Shown here: piece after piece, positions 1 through 12,302 of the stretch
Position numbering within the stretch: the first letter of the stretch is position 1
Layout: every line of letters starts with the position of its first letter
Assembly (NCBI GenBank): GCA_905221605.1
Contig: CAJNDS010000846.1
Coordinates: forward strand, 727,501-791,500
Length of the DNA: 64,000 nucleotides
Direction of reading: 5' to 3'
From: Symbiodinium natans
Taxonomy: Eukaryota > Sar > Dinophyceae > Suessiales > Symbiodiniaceae
The notes under the pieces: model-generated
Told to the model about the DNA's origin: nothing
The model's database searches: none
The model's input: only the letters and a program-made list of their open reading frames with translations
Made by a program: the position numbers and the translations under genes

Positions 1-84
1 GAGGTCCTTTCTCCAAGCTGCAGAGGTCGTCTCGGACTCCGAGGTTTCAGCGCCGCAGACGCCCGCATCTGCCGAGCTCTCGTC
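1..84 (+). CDS. Possible exon at the left edge, strand uncertain
   Basis: The plus strand reads VVSDSEVSAPQTPASAELS up to a textbook GTAAGT donor at 85. The minus strand is also open. The orientation disagrees with the neighbouring genes, so this is only a candidate. Confidence 0.25.
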
Positions 85-494
85 GTAAGTGGTCTCCTCA
101 TCCCCGGCAACCTGCCCGAGGCCAAGAATCAGCTTCACCACTCTCAGCCATATAGGCCTACCATCCTACCCGCACCTCATTGGAAGCCAGGGACTTCAGG
201 TGACTTCAGAGTTTACCCGACAGTCTAAGAGCCCAGAGAGGTCACTCCGACGTCTGACTGTGGCGCAAGCAGCATGGTGCTTGGGGGAGCTTTAGGATGA
301 TGTAGGGTGCAGGGGAAGCTGTAGGATCTGTTTCAGGGGGTTCAAGGTTTGGGTGCATTCTCGAGGATGCTCGAGCACCGTTCCGGTGTCGGGCGTAGGC
401 TACCAAGTCCTACAGTCCGGAACCTTTCACGCTCAACAGTCTCAATATTTTAGGAGCGGCTCCGAAACCCTAAACCCTAAACCCTAAACCCCGC

Positions 495-3400
495 CTGGCC
501 CATGTCTGTGAGCGCCTTCCAGCTCAGCACTGGCTTCGCGTAGCCCTGGGCTTTGCCAAGCACAAAACCCGGGGGCCATGGGGACGGCAGCATCTCGCAG
601 TGTGGTCTGTATGGAGAGCTGGGGATTGCCTAGGATGGACGGACAAAGCAGCACAGACGAAACCGATCTTCCCTACCAGAGCTACAAAGTTACCGTATGC
701 ATGTAGTTCCGACTCACCAAGCCTCAGACCCCAAGTCCCAAAAGCAAATCCCGCACGAACGCGCCTTGACCACCACAGTCTCACCCTCCGTGGGAGTGTA
801 TCCATAGGCCACGAAGGCTTTCACCTTGTGTCTTTTCGTGCTTGCGGCTTCTTCTGGTTGAGGGAGCTATGGGTTAACAACTTGTGGTGTCTAAGCTTGG
901 CGGCTCCCCTGAGAGCCCCAAACCCTGCTCTGAGGCGCCAGCACGGGGAGGTTTGGGGTCGGTTCGTTCGTTGAGCGCCTTCACAAGCCTGCAGCACTCC
1001 AGGGTTGCTTCACCAGTGAGGGTGTAGGGTTTAGGGTTTGGGGTTTAGGGTTTGGTGTTTAGGGTTTAAGTTTAGGGTTATATGCAGGGTTAAGATGCAT
1101 AGGGTCTAGAGGGCTCATGTAGGGGTTTAGGGCGTTCAGGCTATCAGGGTTCAAGGGCTTAGGGTCAGGGAGGCGGTGCTGGGAAGCATATTTTTGCTAC
1201 GGCTCTTTTTGGAGGGATTCCCAGGTTCGATTCCTCAGAGTTGAGCCAAGCGAACATGTGTATGCATATATATATATATACATACTATGCACAATTACGC
1301 ATGTATACATACATACATATACATATATATACATATATTCATATGTGTAGTAACATATCAATATAAATAAATATATGTATGTATATATATATATATCTTT
1401 ATTTATGTATTTATCTATTTGTGTATGTATATGTATGTATACCATGTAGTCTCGGCTGCTAGAGTGCCGGCCTCTCGAGCTTGCTCTTGTCCTCAAGCAC
1501 GACCACTCCAGCCTGGAAGCGCTAGCGGCTTAGGGCCTAGGAGCTTGGCTTGACGCATCTGGGTAGTTCTCGAAAGTAGGGTTTGGGGCGTCCTTATGTT
1601 AAGGCCGCATTGTACAGAGCCAAAACGGGACCCGTGGAGTGTTCTTCCACGAGGCTGCTGATGGCTGCATTGAAGCGGCAGGGTGCAGAATTGAGATCGA
1701 CAGCTGAAGCTAGCCCAAACACCGAGCTCTATGCATTCTCTTTAGCCCTAAACCCTAAACCTTAATCCATCGAGCTTGAGGTGCACAAGTGAAGCGTCTT
1801 CTCGATACACCCACACCTTAAATAAAGAACCTAAGCCTTATTGCTGCGGGCAGGTCTCAGGATTCAGAACCGCGAGGCGGTTTAGTTCAGGTTTTTGGCA
1901 CTTGAGGTTTGGCGGGCTGAGGTATCTGGAGCTGAGGATGTGTTCCCAAAGCAGTGTGCTGAAACCAGGATTGCGCTCAGGGGAATTGCCTGCACTTGAG
2001 GTCGGTTTCCGCGGATCTAGCCTCAGCCTAGCACGCACTTCTGAGACTCGCAGGGACTGCGTGCGTGTTGGGTCGGCATCGCATTGCTTCCGTAGCCTGC
2101 AATGGCCTTCTCGGGGTGGGGCTTAGGGAAGATGTCATGTAATGCAGAGCAGTGAGGCCGTTCGGGATCTACTCTTGGAGGGTAGGGAGAGGAGAGGGGG
2201 GGGGGAGAAAAGGCAATCTGCGTGTCCGGCGCCCTATCCTCACGATCGCCGACCCTCTCACCCGATTGGACTCTCCCTGCGCCAAACACTGTAGACCTCA
2301 ACACTGAGGTTATTAAAGGCATCCAGGGCACTCCGCTGTGCGAGACTTTGAATGCAGCTGTTTCAGGCGTATCCGTTGGATACAGCCCTGCCAGCCTGGG
2401 CTAGTGGGAGTTTAAGGTTTGGGAGTTGAAGGGAGAAAGCTTAAAGCAAGCTTTATTAAACTGTGGTTGAAGAACTTGGGCTTTCAATGCTCGCTTAAGC
2501 TCTTTGATCAAGGCATCGGCTATGGCCGGCACGGAAGGATATGAAGCAGGCATTCTAGCTTCGTCACAACCGGGGGTGTACGGGCCCCTATTGGCTTATG
2601 AACTCCCTGAATTTGGGGAGTATGGGGCCCCTTACACACCCCTGGTCCCAAGCGAAGCACCTCAGTCCACACCCCTGTTCATGCCAGAGCTGACTTTGGC
2701 TGCTTCCAAATGGCTTGGCGCCAACCATCGTAGCTCCCGCCAGGGCGAAAGCCCTAAGAGGCCAAAACGGCTGGAGGTTCGTGATATATACATATAACTG
2801 AAAAATCAATTATGGTGACTACAGTAGATGACGACATGCGTGTATGTTTGTATGTATGTTTGTATGTATGTGTGTATGTGTGTATGTATGTATGTATGTA
2901 TGTATGTATGTATGTATGTATGTATGTATGTATATATATATTATACACATATATATATATATGGGGCGTAGATTGATCATGGGACAGCTGGATGTCCATG
3001 AGACGATTGGGGAGATGCAAACATTGCTGTATGTCGTTGTTGCCTGGCCCGAGGGCCTAGACCCCTTACCCTCATTTGCAACTCAATCGCCCCACCTCAT
3101 GCTTAAATATTAGGTCAAGCATTGCAGAATCGCAGGATCACAGCGTCCTACCTTGTCGCGTGGGCCGGGGTATGTTTCCGGCTGCCTGTCCAAGGGCCTG
3201 AGACCAACTGCCCTGCCCCCTTGAACCGTTCCCCCAGTCTAAACACCATAACACCCTTGACATGTCGACCTGAAACAGCTTCACATCGCGTAACACTCTA
3301 ACCATTTAACTCAAAAGCCGCAGGAAAAGTCAACAACTTCACGCCCCTGCAGTCCACTAAGCCCTGAACCCTGAGTCCTGAACCAAGAACCCTTATAAAC

Positions 3401-5452
3401 CCTAAACCCTAAACCCGAAACCCTAAACCCTAAACCCAAACCCTAAACCCTAAACCCTAAACCGCAAACCCAAGCAAAGCGGCCACTCCGGCGCGTTGAA
3501 GCCCCACACGCTGACCGACTCGTAAGGCTGCAGGCCTCAGCCCAAAGGGGGGTTTAGGGTTTATGGCTTAGGGTTTGGGGTTTAGGGTTTAGGGCTTAGG
3601 GGTCAGGGTTTAGGGTTTAGGGTTCAGGGTTTAGGGTTTGGGATTTGGGGTTTAGGGTTTAGGGTTCACGGTTCAGGGTTTAGGGTTTAGGGGTGTATAA
3701 GGTTTAGGGTTCAGGGTTTAGGGTTGGCGTATGGGGATTACAGGGTTTCGGGTTCAGGGCGTTGAGGTTTGTAGGGGCGTAGGCTCTGCCACGCGGCCAA
3801 GCTTGATAAAGGCTCGTGCCACTCGCCGGGAATCGCGATAATACTCTTTGTAGGTCCATGTCTGCCACTCCTGTTCCGGGTTTGGGGTTCAAGAGAATTT
3901 CCTAAAAGCCTGAACCCTAACCCTAAACCCTCAACCCTAAACCCTAAATCCTTTGGTTATTGGGGGGTTGAGAGTCGGAGGATCTCGGTACCTCGGTCCC
4001 AAGCCCAGAGAAAACTTCCGATGTACGTGCCGCAGGCGCAGCGCAACGCCGATTCCCCGCTTTCCCCTAAACCCTAAACCTTAAACCCTAAACCCTAAAC
4101 CCTAAACCCTAAACCCTTCAGCCTTTGTCCGCCTTGAAGCTCCCTGGCAGCCCTTAGGCCCGAACTCCCCGCAAATCCCTCGAAGAGACATAAGAGCTGA
4201 GCGTTCCCAGAGTCCTCGTCCGGCAGGGCGGGTGGCACTGTGCCATCCTTCGTCCGATCAAGGAGTTTAGGGTTTTGGGGTTTAGGGTTAGGGGTATCGT
4301 GGTTTGACCCACGGCGAAGTGTAGAACTTAAAAATTTGAGCCCTGAACCCTGGGTGTTGGCAACAGTCCTATCATTCTCAGCCAAGCACAGAAGCGGAGG
4401 CGGGGGCGGTGGGGGGTGGGGTTTGTTTCAGGGTCCTGGTGGTGGGAGGGGCACGCAAAAAAGGCGAAAGTGACCAGCAACAAACGAGCCCACATGGAGG
4501 GCCTTGTCTTGCTGGGGCAGCGGCCGCTCCACCTGTGCAGAGGCTGCAGCTTAGCACTGGGGATGATAAGATCTAACAGCATGTACAGTCCCCTACAAGA
4601 TTAAGACTGCTAGCAGCTACTACCTGCCCGACTTCCTTTCAATGTGAATTGGTAGCTCCTGCCTCTTTTCCGAGCCCTGAGCCCTACAGAGAAGCTGCAC
4701 GTGACGGTGGGGCCCTGAACCAGCTTTGCAAAGCGGGGCCCCAAAATCGGCTGCGCCTTCAAGGCCGGTTTGGAGCCCTTCTCCTCGGCCGCCTTCTTGA
4801 GCATGGCGCAAAAGGTTTCCTGAACAGCCGACGAGGAGAGAGACTGGCGGGAGAGAGAGTGAGAGAGGGAAAAAGAGGGCGAGACAAAGAGAGAGAGTGA
4901 GAGAGAGTGAGAGAGTGAGAGTGAGTGTGAGTGTGAGTGTGAGTGCGGGTGTGGGTGTGAGAGCTATAGAGAAACAGAGGGACAGGAGAGACAGAAAAAC
5001 GAGAGAGAGAGAGAGAGATAAAAAAAAAAAAAAGAGAGAAAAGCGCGAGCTTGAGCTTGGCTGCCTTGCTCAATACTGGTACGAACCACTTGGTCAAGGA
5101 CAGCTGCAGAGCTTTCAGGCTGACAGCTCTGCTTCCGCAACCCGAAGCCGGGCCTACATCACCACTCGACAAAGAAACGGGGTGAGGGACAAGTCAAACC
5201 CGGCAATCGCAGCAGGTGAGGCCCAGGCCTTCAAAGGCTCACTGGAGCTTGGGTGATCCGGGAGAAGGCCAAAAAAGATGCCTAAAGCTTCTTATGCCAG
5301 GGACTGCGTTTATAAGGCTCTAAGTTGCGCAACCCCCGAAGGCCTCTATAGGCAAACCTTTCCCCCAAGCCACCGCTGGGCACTCGCTGGCGCTCGCGAC
5401 GCCCTTCTTCGCGTAGCGGATCGGCAAGGCCGCTTCGGGCTTGCAGCTATAC
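495..5452 (-). CDS. Long-chain acyl-CoA synthetase (AMP-binding family), split gene, N-terminal part
   Basis: Ten modelled exons, 5' to 3' on the minus strand: 5452-5371, 4819-4757, 4532-4503, 4247-4215, 3870-3798, 3535-3481, 2753-2722, 2387-2332, 988-961, 545-495. The enzyme would activate fatty acids with ATP and CoA. Family signatures appear in order: LPIRYAKKGVAS, a helix ending KGSKPALK, WQTWTYKEYY..VARAF, SVSVWGFNAPEW (typical VxIxGFNxPEW), AGATMVGGLYPTDTPE and KVSHSG, then PVLSWKALTDMG. Exons 3870 to 2332 are consistent in phase; donors are mostly GC, two are GA. The order matches bubblegum-type synthetases. One exon is missing between 2332 and 988, where phases do not match; a candidate lies near 1645-1680. 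The catalytic YTSGTTG motif and the C-terminal half lie beyond the left edge. The start codon is not identified. Confidence 0.9.
1265..1445. repeat. AT/ACAT microsatellite
   Basis: Mixed TATA, CATA and TATG repeats. Similar blocks: 2,840-2,962 (TATG)n, 6,066-6,290, 13,738-13,765, 48,683-48,895, 53,617-53,700 (TACA)n and 56,780-56,940. Confidence 0.9.
3398..3732. repeat. Opposed telomere-like arrays around an acyl-CoA synthetase exon
   Basis: CCCTAAA copies at 3,398-3,470 and TTTAGGG copies at 3,551-3,732 bracket exon 3,481-3,535 on its donor and acceptor sides respectively. Confidence 0.95.
4840..5045. repeat. GA/GAGT purine-rich microsatellite
   Basis: GAGAGA and GTGAGTGTGA runs ending in an A tract, between acyl-CoA synthetase exons 5,371 and 4,819. 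Confidence 0.9.
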
Positions 5453-5460
5453 CTGCAGCG

Positions 5461-5552
5461 CCCAGGATGGGCTAGTATACCCTATGATCCCCCAAAAAGG
5501 CTCCTCATAGGGTTCTTTATGGGGATTCTATGGCCAAATAGCCCATCCTGGG
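5461..5552. repeat. Palindromic introner/MITE-like element
   Basis: Perfect 14-nt inverted repeat: CCCAGGATGGGCTA at 5,461-5,474 and its reverse complement at 5,539-5,552, with a 64-nt centre. It lies immediately upstream of the first acyl-CoA synthetase exon. Confidence 0.8.
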
Positions 5553-5794
5553 GCTGATGGACATGCTTCGTTGAAGAATTCGGTGAAGAGAAAGACGTTA
5601 GCTCCTGTTGCTGCGGGCTTGGCGCACGGGATGGCAACTCTGTGCTTGGCTGTAGAAGACCCAGCTCCCTGCATGTGATCCCTGTCAGAGTCCTTGCCCT
5701 TCGCTCGAAAAGAGCTGATAGCGGCTTTAGTGACTTGAGCTGTTTGCGACTGCTGCAAGAACCTGACATGACCTAGTTGCTTCTCACCTCCCAT
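5528..5794 (-). CDS. Possible 5' exon upstream of the acyl-CoA synthetase
   Basis: An ATG-initiated frame starting MGGEKQLGHVRF and containing a polar, Lys/Ser-rich stretch lies just upstream of the first recognised acyl-CoA synthetase exon on the same strand. It overlaps a palindromic element (5461-5552) at its far end, so only the first half could be coding. No domain is recognised. It could equally be chance open frame. Confidence 0.25.
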   Translation of the reverse strand: MGGEKQLGHVRFLQQSQTAQVTKAAISSFRAKGKDSDRDHMQGAGSSTAKHRVAIPCAKPAATGANVFLFTEFFNEACPSAPGWAIWP

Positions 5795-6700
5795 GTAGAC
5801 AGTACTCTGCTTACTCTCTATCGTTCCACGGCAGATATGATCATGCAGTTAGCTCTCGAAGAGTAATATAGGGAGCGTGTTTCTTCATTTTTTTTGGGAT
5901 TCCCTAAACCCTAAACCCCAAACCCTAAACACTACCGTTAGTCTCACGCCAATAGCTCCGTCTTATCGCCAAGCCGCCACGGCCCGGGGCCGGCATAAGC
6001 GCTCCAGCCTCAGAAGTCGGAAGGCCGGCAGGGGATGGGGCTGAAAACCCTTGGCCATAAGCTGCATAGTCGATAATATATATATATATATGTGTATACA
6101 TACACACATATACACACGTCTCTATATATATATGTGTGTATATATAATATGGATAACAAATTCAAAAGAATGCGTACGTGTATATATATATAGAGAGAGA
6201 GAGATGAACCATACATATGTTTGCAATAAATACTTGAATGTATATACAAATGTTAAAATATCTAAACATATAAATATATACATGCATGTAGAACCGACAT
6301 GAGCATGGGCAGTTACCGATCTCCTGACGAGGGTGGTTGTTTCACGTCTACTGCATTCTGCGGCCCCACCCCTCTCATAGAAGGGCAAGTCAGTTCAGAG
6401 GTGGTCCAGCGCATGCATGGCTTAAGTTAAGGGTCCAGGGTTCGACTTGATCCTACCACTAGAGCGGAACGCTGTTGCAAACTAAGGTCCCTTTCATCAG
6501 AAGTTCATCATCCAAAGTGCCTGCCTGTGACCCTAGTCTCGAACTGGCAAGCCGGTGCCACATGGTTCACGGTTTCGAGTCGGGGGTTTCTGGAACTACG
6601 GGTTACGGTTAAGGGCTTTCGGTTTAGGGTTGAAGGTAGCAGAGTTATTAGGGTTTAGGCGTGAGGGCGACATAAGCACGCTTGCCCAATGCTGGCTGGC

Positions 6701-7233
6701 GACAATTTGGATCCTTTTGCGCGGGTGCTTCTTCACAAATTTTTGGGCCATCCTCGCAGCCCACAGCGTTGCCCATTCTGCCTGCATGACAAGGTCTGGC
6801 ATCTACAACATTCGTTTGGCTGGGGACTTTGCGAGTTCTCTTTTCCGACCTCTCCCTCATGCCCTCCGTCTAGAAGCTCCCTCTTTCTCCGGCGCTCTCG
6901 CTCTCAGGGGTTCAGGGTTGGGAAATGCCGATGTGATGTTGACAGCTTCAGCCACAACGAAGATAAGTAGGAGCCAACCTAAACGCAATGAATCCTAGAA
7001 AGTCCCAAAACTTAACAACCCCAAAGCCTAAACACTAGAATACTAGATCCAAACAACCCCAAACTTACCATCCTACAGGCCTACATTACTATGTTCCACT
7101 CCTTGCCCCTGCCTTGGAGAGCGTTCCACGACACCAGTCAAAGGGACAACAGCTGGGCCCAAATGTCACGCTTGGCGCCATGGATGGGGTTCAGGGCGGG
7201 GTCTGAGTTTAAGGTTTTGGAGTTTCGGGGAGG

Positions 7234-7270
<37 letters not shown>

Positions 7271-10158
7271 CGTGCGAACTCTGGCATTCTGAGACAACTG
7301 GCACAGAGCAGCTTGCCGACCCACTCCAAAGCCCTGAAACCTACAGAAAGAAACTACAGGGGTCTTAACAGTTCAGGTAGGATTTTCGGTGTTGATATAT
7401 AGTATAAACATATAGGGATTCCAAGCCTAACAGAAAGGAATAGGCAGCATGGGGCGTCCTATAATCGCAGGCTGGGGCATGTCATGTGAGATCCGCATCT
7501 AAGCCCTATCGGCCCTATCGCTTCAGGTCACCACCCTCTTGGCACCATGGCTCCCCTCAACCCTGGCCCTAATTCAACCGCAAACCCTACGAACTCTCGT
7601 GGAAAAGCTCAGAGTTTCAGCGTGTTTTTTACGACGCCGCAGGCTCTGCGGAAGCGTCTGGCGGCGCCTGTGACAGAGCGCGGGTACCCACAAAGAGTCT
7701 CGCGAAGGCTGGAAGCAACCCTATCAGAATTTCATTACGGGGGGGGGGGGGGGGGGGGTGGGGGGGGGGTGGGGGGGGGAACAGGGGGGGGGTGGGGGGG
7801 GGGGGGTGGGGGGTGGGGGGGGGGGGGGGCGGGGGGAGGCGGGGTGGGGAAACCCAAAACTATACATATTAATTTATATATATATATATATATATGTGTC
7901 GGAGTACGGCTTCAGCTCTGGGGTGAATCACAATAAGACCTCGACAACCTGCCACAAGGACCCTAAACCCTAAACCCTAAACCCTACACCCTAAGCCCTG
8001 AACCCTTTGGGGCTCATGGGCTTGGATCTCGCAGGGGGTTTAGAGCTTAGAAGCTTTCGGGGTTGAGGGCTTTTGGGGTTTAGAGGGCTTAGGGTTTCGC
8101 TTAGGGCTTGAAGGCTTAGCGTTCAGGGATTTGGTGCAAGAATGGTTCGACGTGGCTCCTTTCCGAATGCCGCAGAACTAGGGGTTCGCAAAAGATGCCA
8201 TCAGGACTGCAGGGACTAGCCGGAACTTTCGGGGCTCCCACATGCCTGAACTCGGGGTCGCCAACACCCTGGAGCACCAAAATGCACCATATCTCATCTC
8301 AGCTTAAACTGCGAAGTCTAGGACCTAGGACCATGACCGCCCCGAAAGCCTTTGCCCCCGAGGCTTGAGACCCTGAACGCATCAAACGGTTCTTGTCCCG
8401 CCTTTGCGTCTGGGCTGGCTGGTGTAGCCGGAGCCGGCGCCAGCTGCCCGTCTGGGCGGTACTTCCTCAGAATCATACGAAAACGCTGCCTCTAGACCCG
8501 CACTTCGAGTTCCGGTTGTGGGTTTAGGGCTAGGGCTGCGGGTTGGTTAAGTGGAATCTTGTGTTTCCCACTAGAAGCCGGTCACTTTCTCAAGCCTTCT
8601 TGGGAGACTCCCCAACCAACAACTTCAAGAAGATGAATGCCTGGGTCGCCCAGTAGTCATGTCACAGTCAGTGTACCCTTTTCTTGTTGGCTAGGTCTAC
8701 CCTGCACCCTGAACCCTAAACCCTAAACCCACAACAGGACAAAAGGGACGCCACTGGGCGTTCTAGTGGAAGTCCGAAGAACAGGTTTGCGCCTCTTGTT
8801 TGTGGAATATGAGGCCCTTACACCCCACCCCCCCCCCCTACGTTCCACCTTTGGGTTCAACCTCAGCGGATAAACATGTTCGAATGGACATATCCTGTGT
8901 AAGCTTCCCTGCTTTGCCCGCGCCTCTACACCCCCCAGGCAAAAACTGACACATCCGACCCCGAAAATGCGAATCTCCGATCCTGAAACACCACCCCCCT
9001 CAATTTAGACCAAAACCTTAAGCCCGCAAAGGAAGAAGCCAAGCCCTGAAGACAAACCCCCCAAAATGACCCTAAACCCTAAACCCTATAAACCCTAAAC
9101 CCGAAACCCGAAACCCTAAACCCTAAACCCTAAACCCTAAAACCCTAAACCCTAAACCCTTTCTGGCAGCCACCAAGGCTCGGCATGCCCAGAAACCTCG
9201 GCAAAGATGGCAGGGGCGCCCTCAACGCCAAGGTGTAATGGATACAGAGATATTATCCCAACACAAGGGGTACCTCGCCCAAGATGTTGTAATTGTAACC
9301 CCATGTTAAAGGACCCCCAACAAGGGTACCCTCTGTTTTGGGAAACCCTCATACAGGATGCTACCTGGTGCAGGGCTGCACGCGGCTTCGCTCCGTGATC
9401 CTTGGAGTGAGTTGAAGGCAGGCGCCACGGACGATTTCCCTTCCGGCAGTTCTTGGCTCCTCACGTTATCTGCCTGCCCCAGCCATCTCAAACAGCATGA
9501 GCATCCAAGGCAACACCCTGAATGGACGTTGCCCTGAACCATTCGCCCATTCGCCCCCCCCCCCCCCCCCCCTCAAATCAAAAAGATAAGGGGGGACGTC
9601 TTAACAAAAACCAGAGACCTCTTTTTTGAAAAACTGGCCTGAAAAGCGAAAGGCCCTTGCAAACACGCCTGGTGACTTTCGACGATAACATCTAGCCTTT
9701 CCTTGAGAAGAACCATGTAGGCCCCATCCAACCCCTAAACCCTAAACCCTAAACCCTAAACACAAGGGGATACCTGTCGAAAGCGCAGGCCCTGGCGATC
9801 ATCACAGGTCTGGACGAATCTCGGAGAGAGGCCCTGACTGTTTTTGCACATAAAACTCAGGTAGGCAAGAAGCCTCGCATCACATTAGGAGTGTTCAGTT
9901 CTGACCCACTCTGGAGATCGTGAAACGAAAGGTATGGCTGCACCCCCTAGCCCACGTGATCTTGCAGTCTTTCTACGCACCCAGCTCACCCAGCAAGCAG
10001 GTGCGCAGGATCTTGTTGCAGAATGCAAGAAAGGCACAGTGCCATAATGGCGTGCTTGCAAGGCACTCGTAGGGGCCATTGATGAAGCGACTTTTCCGAA
10101 GGAGTGAGCATTGCTTGCCAAAGTGAATGTAGGAAGTCGTGGGACCGGAACTACGCAC
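6701..10158 (-). CDS. Unidentified multi-exon gene
   Basis: A chain of exon-like islands with AG|G acceptors and GT/GC donors on the minus strand: 10158-9981 (begins MRSSGPTTSYIHFGKQCSLL), 9873-9774 (LLAYLSFMCKNSQGLSPRF..), 9734-9669 (GLDGAYMVLLKERLDVIVES..), about 9212-9160 (GAPAIFAEVSGHAEPWW), 8640-8596 (AFIFLKLLVGESPKK), 8485-8402 (RFRMILRKYRPDGQL..) and 6781-6701 (AEWATLWAARMAQKFVKK..). The 9734 acceptor uses the TTTAG of a telomere-like repeat. Amino-acid composition and splice context support coding, but I do not recognise the family. The islands could belong to two genes, since phases were checked only between neighbours. Several islands also have open plus-strand frames; the minus strand is chosen because all identifiable neighbours run that way. 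Confidence 0.5.
7229..7850. repeat. Two poly-G tracts
   Basis: Almost pure G at 7,229-7,270 and G with scattered T/A at 7,740-7,850. They make long Gly/Pro open frames that are not genes. The stretch between is open on the minus strand with a possible exon (FARLFVGTRALSQ near 7,665-7,705). Confidence 0.85.
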
Positions 10159-10202
10159 ATGCCCACATGCACAGGTCAGATGTATCCGCCGAAGATAGAG
10201 CT

Positions 10203-10364
10203 CTAGCTGAGGTGGATGAGGCGGGAAACTAAAAACTCATTTCTTTGACCCAATGCACCAATCATTGATTGCATCAAATCATGGAGGTTCGCCTGACAAA
10301 TAAGTTTGCAGAATGCCACTGACTCTTCCAACCGTGCGACCACGTCGAGACACACATTTCTGGA
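10203..10364 (-). CDS. Candidate terminal exon, unidentified protein
   Basis: After a CCGCAG acceptor, a 53-codon open frame runs to a TAG stop: SRNVCLDVVARLEESVAFCK, then a helical segment ending LVSRLIHLS. An internal CAG|GC could instead act as donor, which would join this exon to the next island (10158). Function unknown. A short plus-strand frame overlaps it but matches nothing. Confidence 0.4.
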   Translation of the reverse strand, partial: SRNVCLDVVARLEESVAFCKLICQANLHDLMQSMIGALGQRNEFLVSRLIHLS

Positions 10365-10763
10365 CTGCGGTGGGAATTCATTGGGAAGACGCAGCCCCCC
10401 AAGAAATTAGCGCCAAGGTATCAAAAAATCTCTGCCTTGTAGGGTCTCGCACCTCTGGAACTTTTGGGATTAGAGCTTTAGGGACCAAATTTGATGTCCA
10501 GCTTCGCATTATCGGGTCTCAAAGCCAAGCGGCGTGAACTTCAGAATCCTGTAGCTCTTGTCTTCCAGGTCAGCCTCTATGCTCACCACCACGCCTGGGC
10601 TTGGTGGCGCTGGTAGAGATACAAACTCATCACAAACTATTCAACTTCGTAATCTTGTTGTTAGCAGCATTAGCCACGTTGCCACGACTTCGACGACGAC
10701 GACGACGGCGGCGGCGGCGACGACGACGACTATTTACGTGCTACTACCGTGCCTCGAAATGCA

Positions 10764-10901
10764 TCACGCCATTCTGATGACTTCTTTATAAGACTGGCCA
10801 AAGAAATGAGTAACCATGTCATATGGGATACTGCTGACCAACAACATACACCCAACTTCTGACCCTGCAATGTGCAGGTCCTCCTCGAAATCGGAAGACA
10901 T
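10764..10901 (-). CDS. Small ATG-to-stop frame, unidentified
   Basis: A 45-codon frame starts MSSDFEEDLHIAGSEVGCML and ends at TGA. It is gene-like in composition and on the same strand as its neighbours, but both strands of 10.8-11.2 kb are open and no family is recognised. It may be a 3' exon or chance. Confidence 0.2.
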   Translation of the reverse strand: MSSDFEEDLHIAGSEVGCMLLVSSIPYDMVTHFFGQSYKEVIRMA

Positions 10902-10979
10902 GGTTCGACTAGACGTTGAAGTCTGGGGGTCCCATGCACATGCCAATCTCCGCATGGAGCAGCGGTCCCAGACCACACA

Positions 10980-12300
10980 GGAATCAGATCATTCAACGAG
11001 GCGAAGGACGCAATTTCAAGGGGGAGGAAGCTTGCAGGTGAAGTTTTGGGGCAGGAGGCGGTTTCGGCGGGTGTCGAGTTGCAGCACTTCGGACGTCGGC
11101 ATCCTGATACGTTTCGTGTTATGCACAAGGCAGCCCTCGTCGCAACAAAGCCCTTTCCTTGAACGCCAAGCCCCTGAAGGCATTTGAAGGCATTTGCGGG
11201 CTGTGCGTGGGCATTTTGGCGGAAATAGGGGGTGCCCCCTTTATGCGAATAGAGTCAATCCCCTCAACAAGGAGCCCCAAAAAGGGTACCCCCCCCTATT
11301 TGCCCGTATTCGTAAACCCCGATATATGAACCTTAGACCCTGAACCCTAAACCCTAAACCCCCAATTTTGGGGCTCCCTGAGGTTGAGGGAAAAGTTGCC
11401 GGAAAGGTGCGATCGAAGACTTTCATGTTGATGCCCTCGAACTTGGATCGGGGTCGTCCATAGGCCGTCTGCTGATCCTTGAGATTTGTCCAAGCAGGCC
11501 AAGGCGGTTTAGGGTTTAGGGTTTAGGGTTTAGGGTTTAGGGTTTAGGGTTCAGGGTTCAGGGTTCAGGGTTCAGGGTTTAGGGTTCAGGGTTTAGAGTT
11601 TAGGGTTTTAGGGTTTAGGATAGAATCTGGGTGACTTTCACTACCAGATCAGCATCAGGGGAAATGCTTTAGGTCATTTTGGGGGAAGATGCCAGCTGCG
11701 AAGATCCTCTCACGACAAAAGCTGGGACTGTGTTTGAGTGATGTCGTGGCTTCTCCACATTTTCCACGTAGGATTGAAAACCCGCTCAAGCTGGCGGTTG
11801 AAAAGTCAGCCCACAAGCATAAAGGTACGCTTCCCGGTGCAAAGGGCCGCGAGAACAAAAGCAACGCAACAAGCGGCAACCATGAAAACACACGTCTCTC
11901 ATCAGCGAGAACATAGATCCAGCGCTTAAAGCCGCGCCAAGGAAAGGCTGCACTGGGTGTGGCGTTTCTGGTCTAGGGTTTAGGGGTAGTGTAGTGGCAG
12001 GGTTATCGACAGTATGAACTCCGGACTCAAACCAACAAAATGCCCGATTGCTTTTTCTTAACTTGACGCATGAGCTCAACCTCTTGAAAGACAATCGAAC
12101 TCCTAAAGTCTTGCCGTGGGTCGATGATCAGCAGCCAATTCCTCAGAATTCAGTCGCGAGCACCCTGGAACCTTGGGGCCTACGAGTCGGGAGGTTGAGG
12201 GTTTTGGGAAGTGGTTTAAGGACTTGAGGGAATTAGGGGTTTGGTGGGGCCTATACTTTGACATCTTGCGCATGCATGAGCCCCATTCCGGAGGCTCGGG
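10980..12300. other. Intergenic or intronic stretch without a firm gene
   Basis: Contains a GC-rich hairpin-like segment with a GGTACC core (about 11,228-11,330), a TTTAGGG array (11,507-11,621) and a plus-strand frame from 11,689 beginning MPAAKILSRQKLGLCL with a possible GTACGC donor at 11,825. That frame conflicts in orientation with the surrounding genes and I could not connect it to further exons. Confidence 0.4.
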
Positions 12301-12302
12301 TC

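Noticed and set aside
2309-2366. Plus-strand exon VIKGIQGTPLCETL
   Set aside because: The minus strand of the same bases gives GLYPTDTPETAAFKVSHSG, a clear acyl-CoA synthetase motif.
9789-9860. Plus-strand exon ALAIITGLDESRREALTVFA with a GTAGGC donor
   Set aside because: The minus strand reads a longer protein-like exon here that joins the next minus exon in phase; neighbours are all minus.
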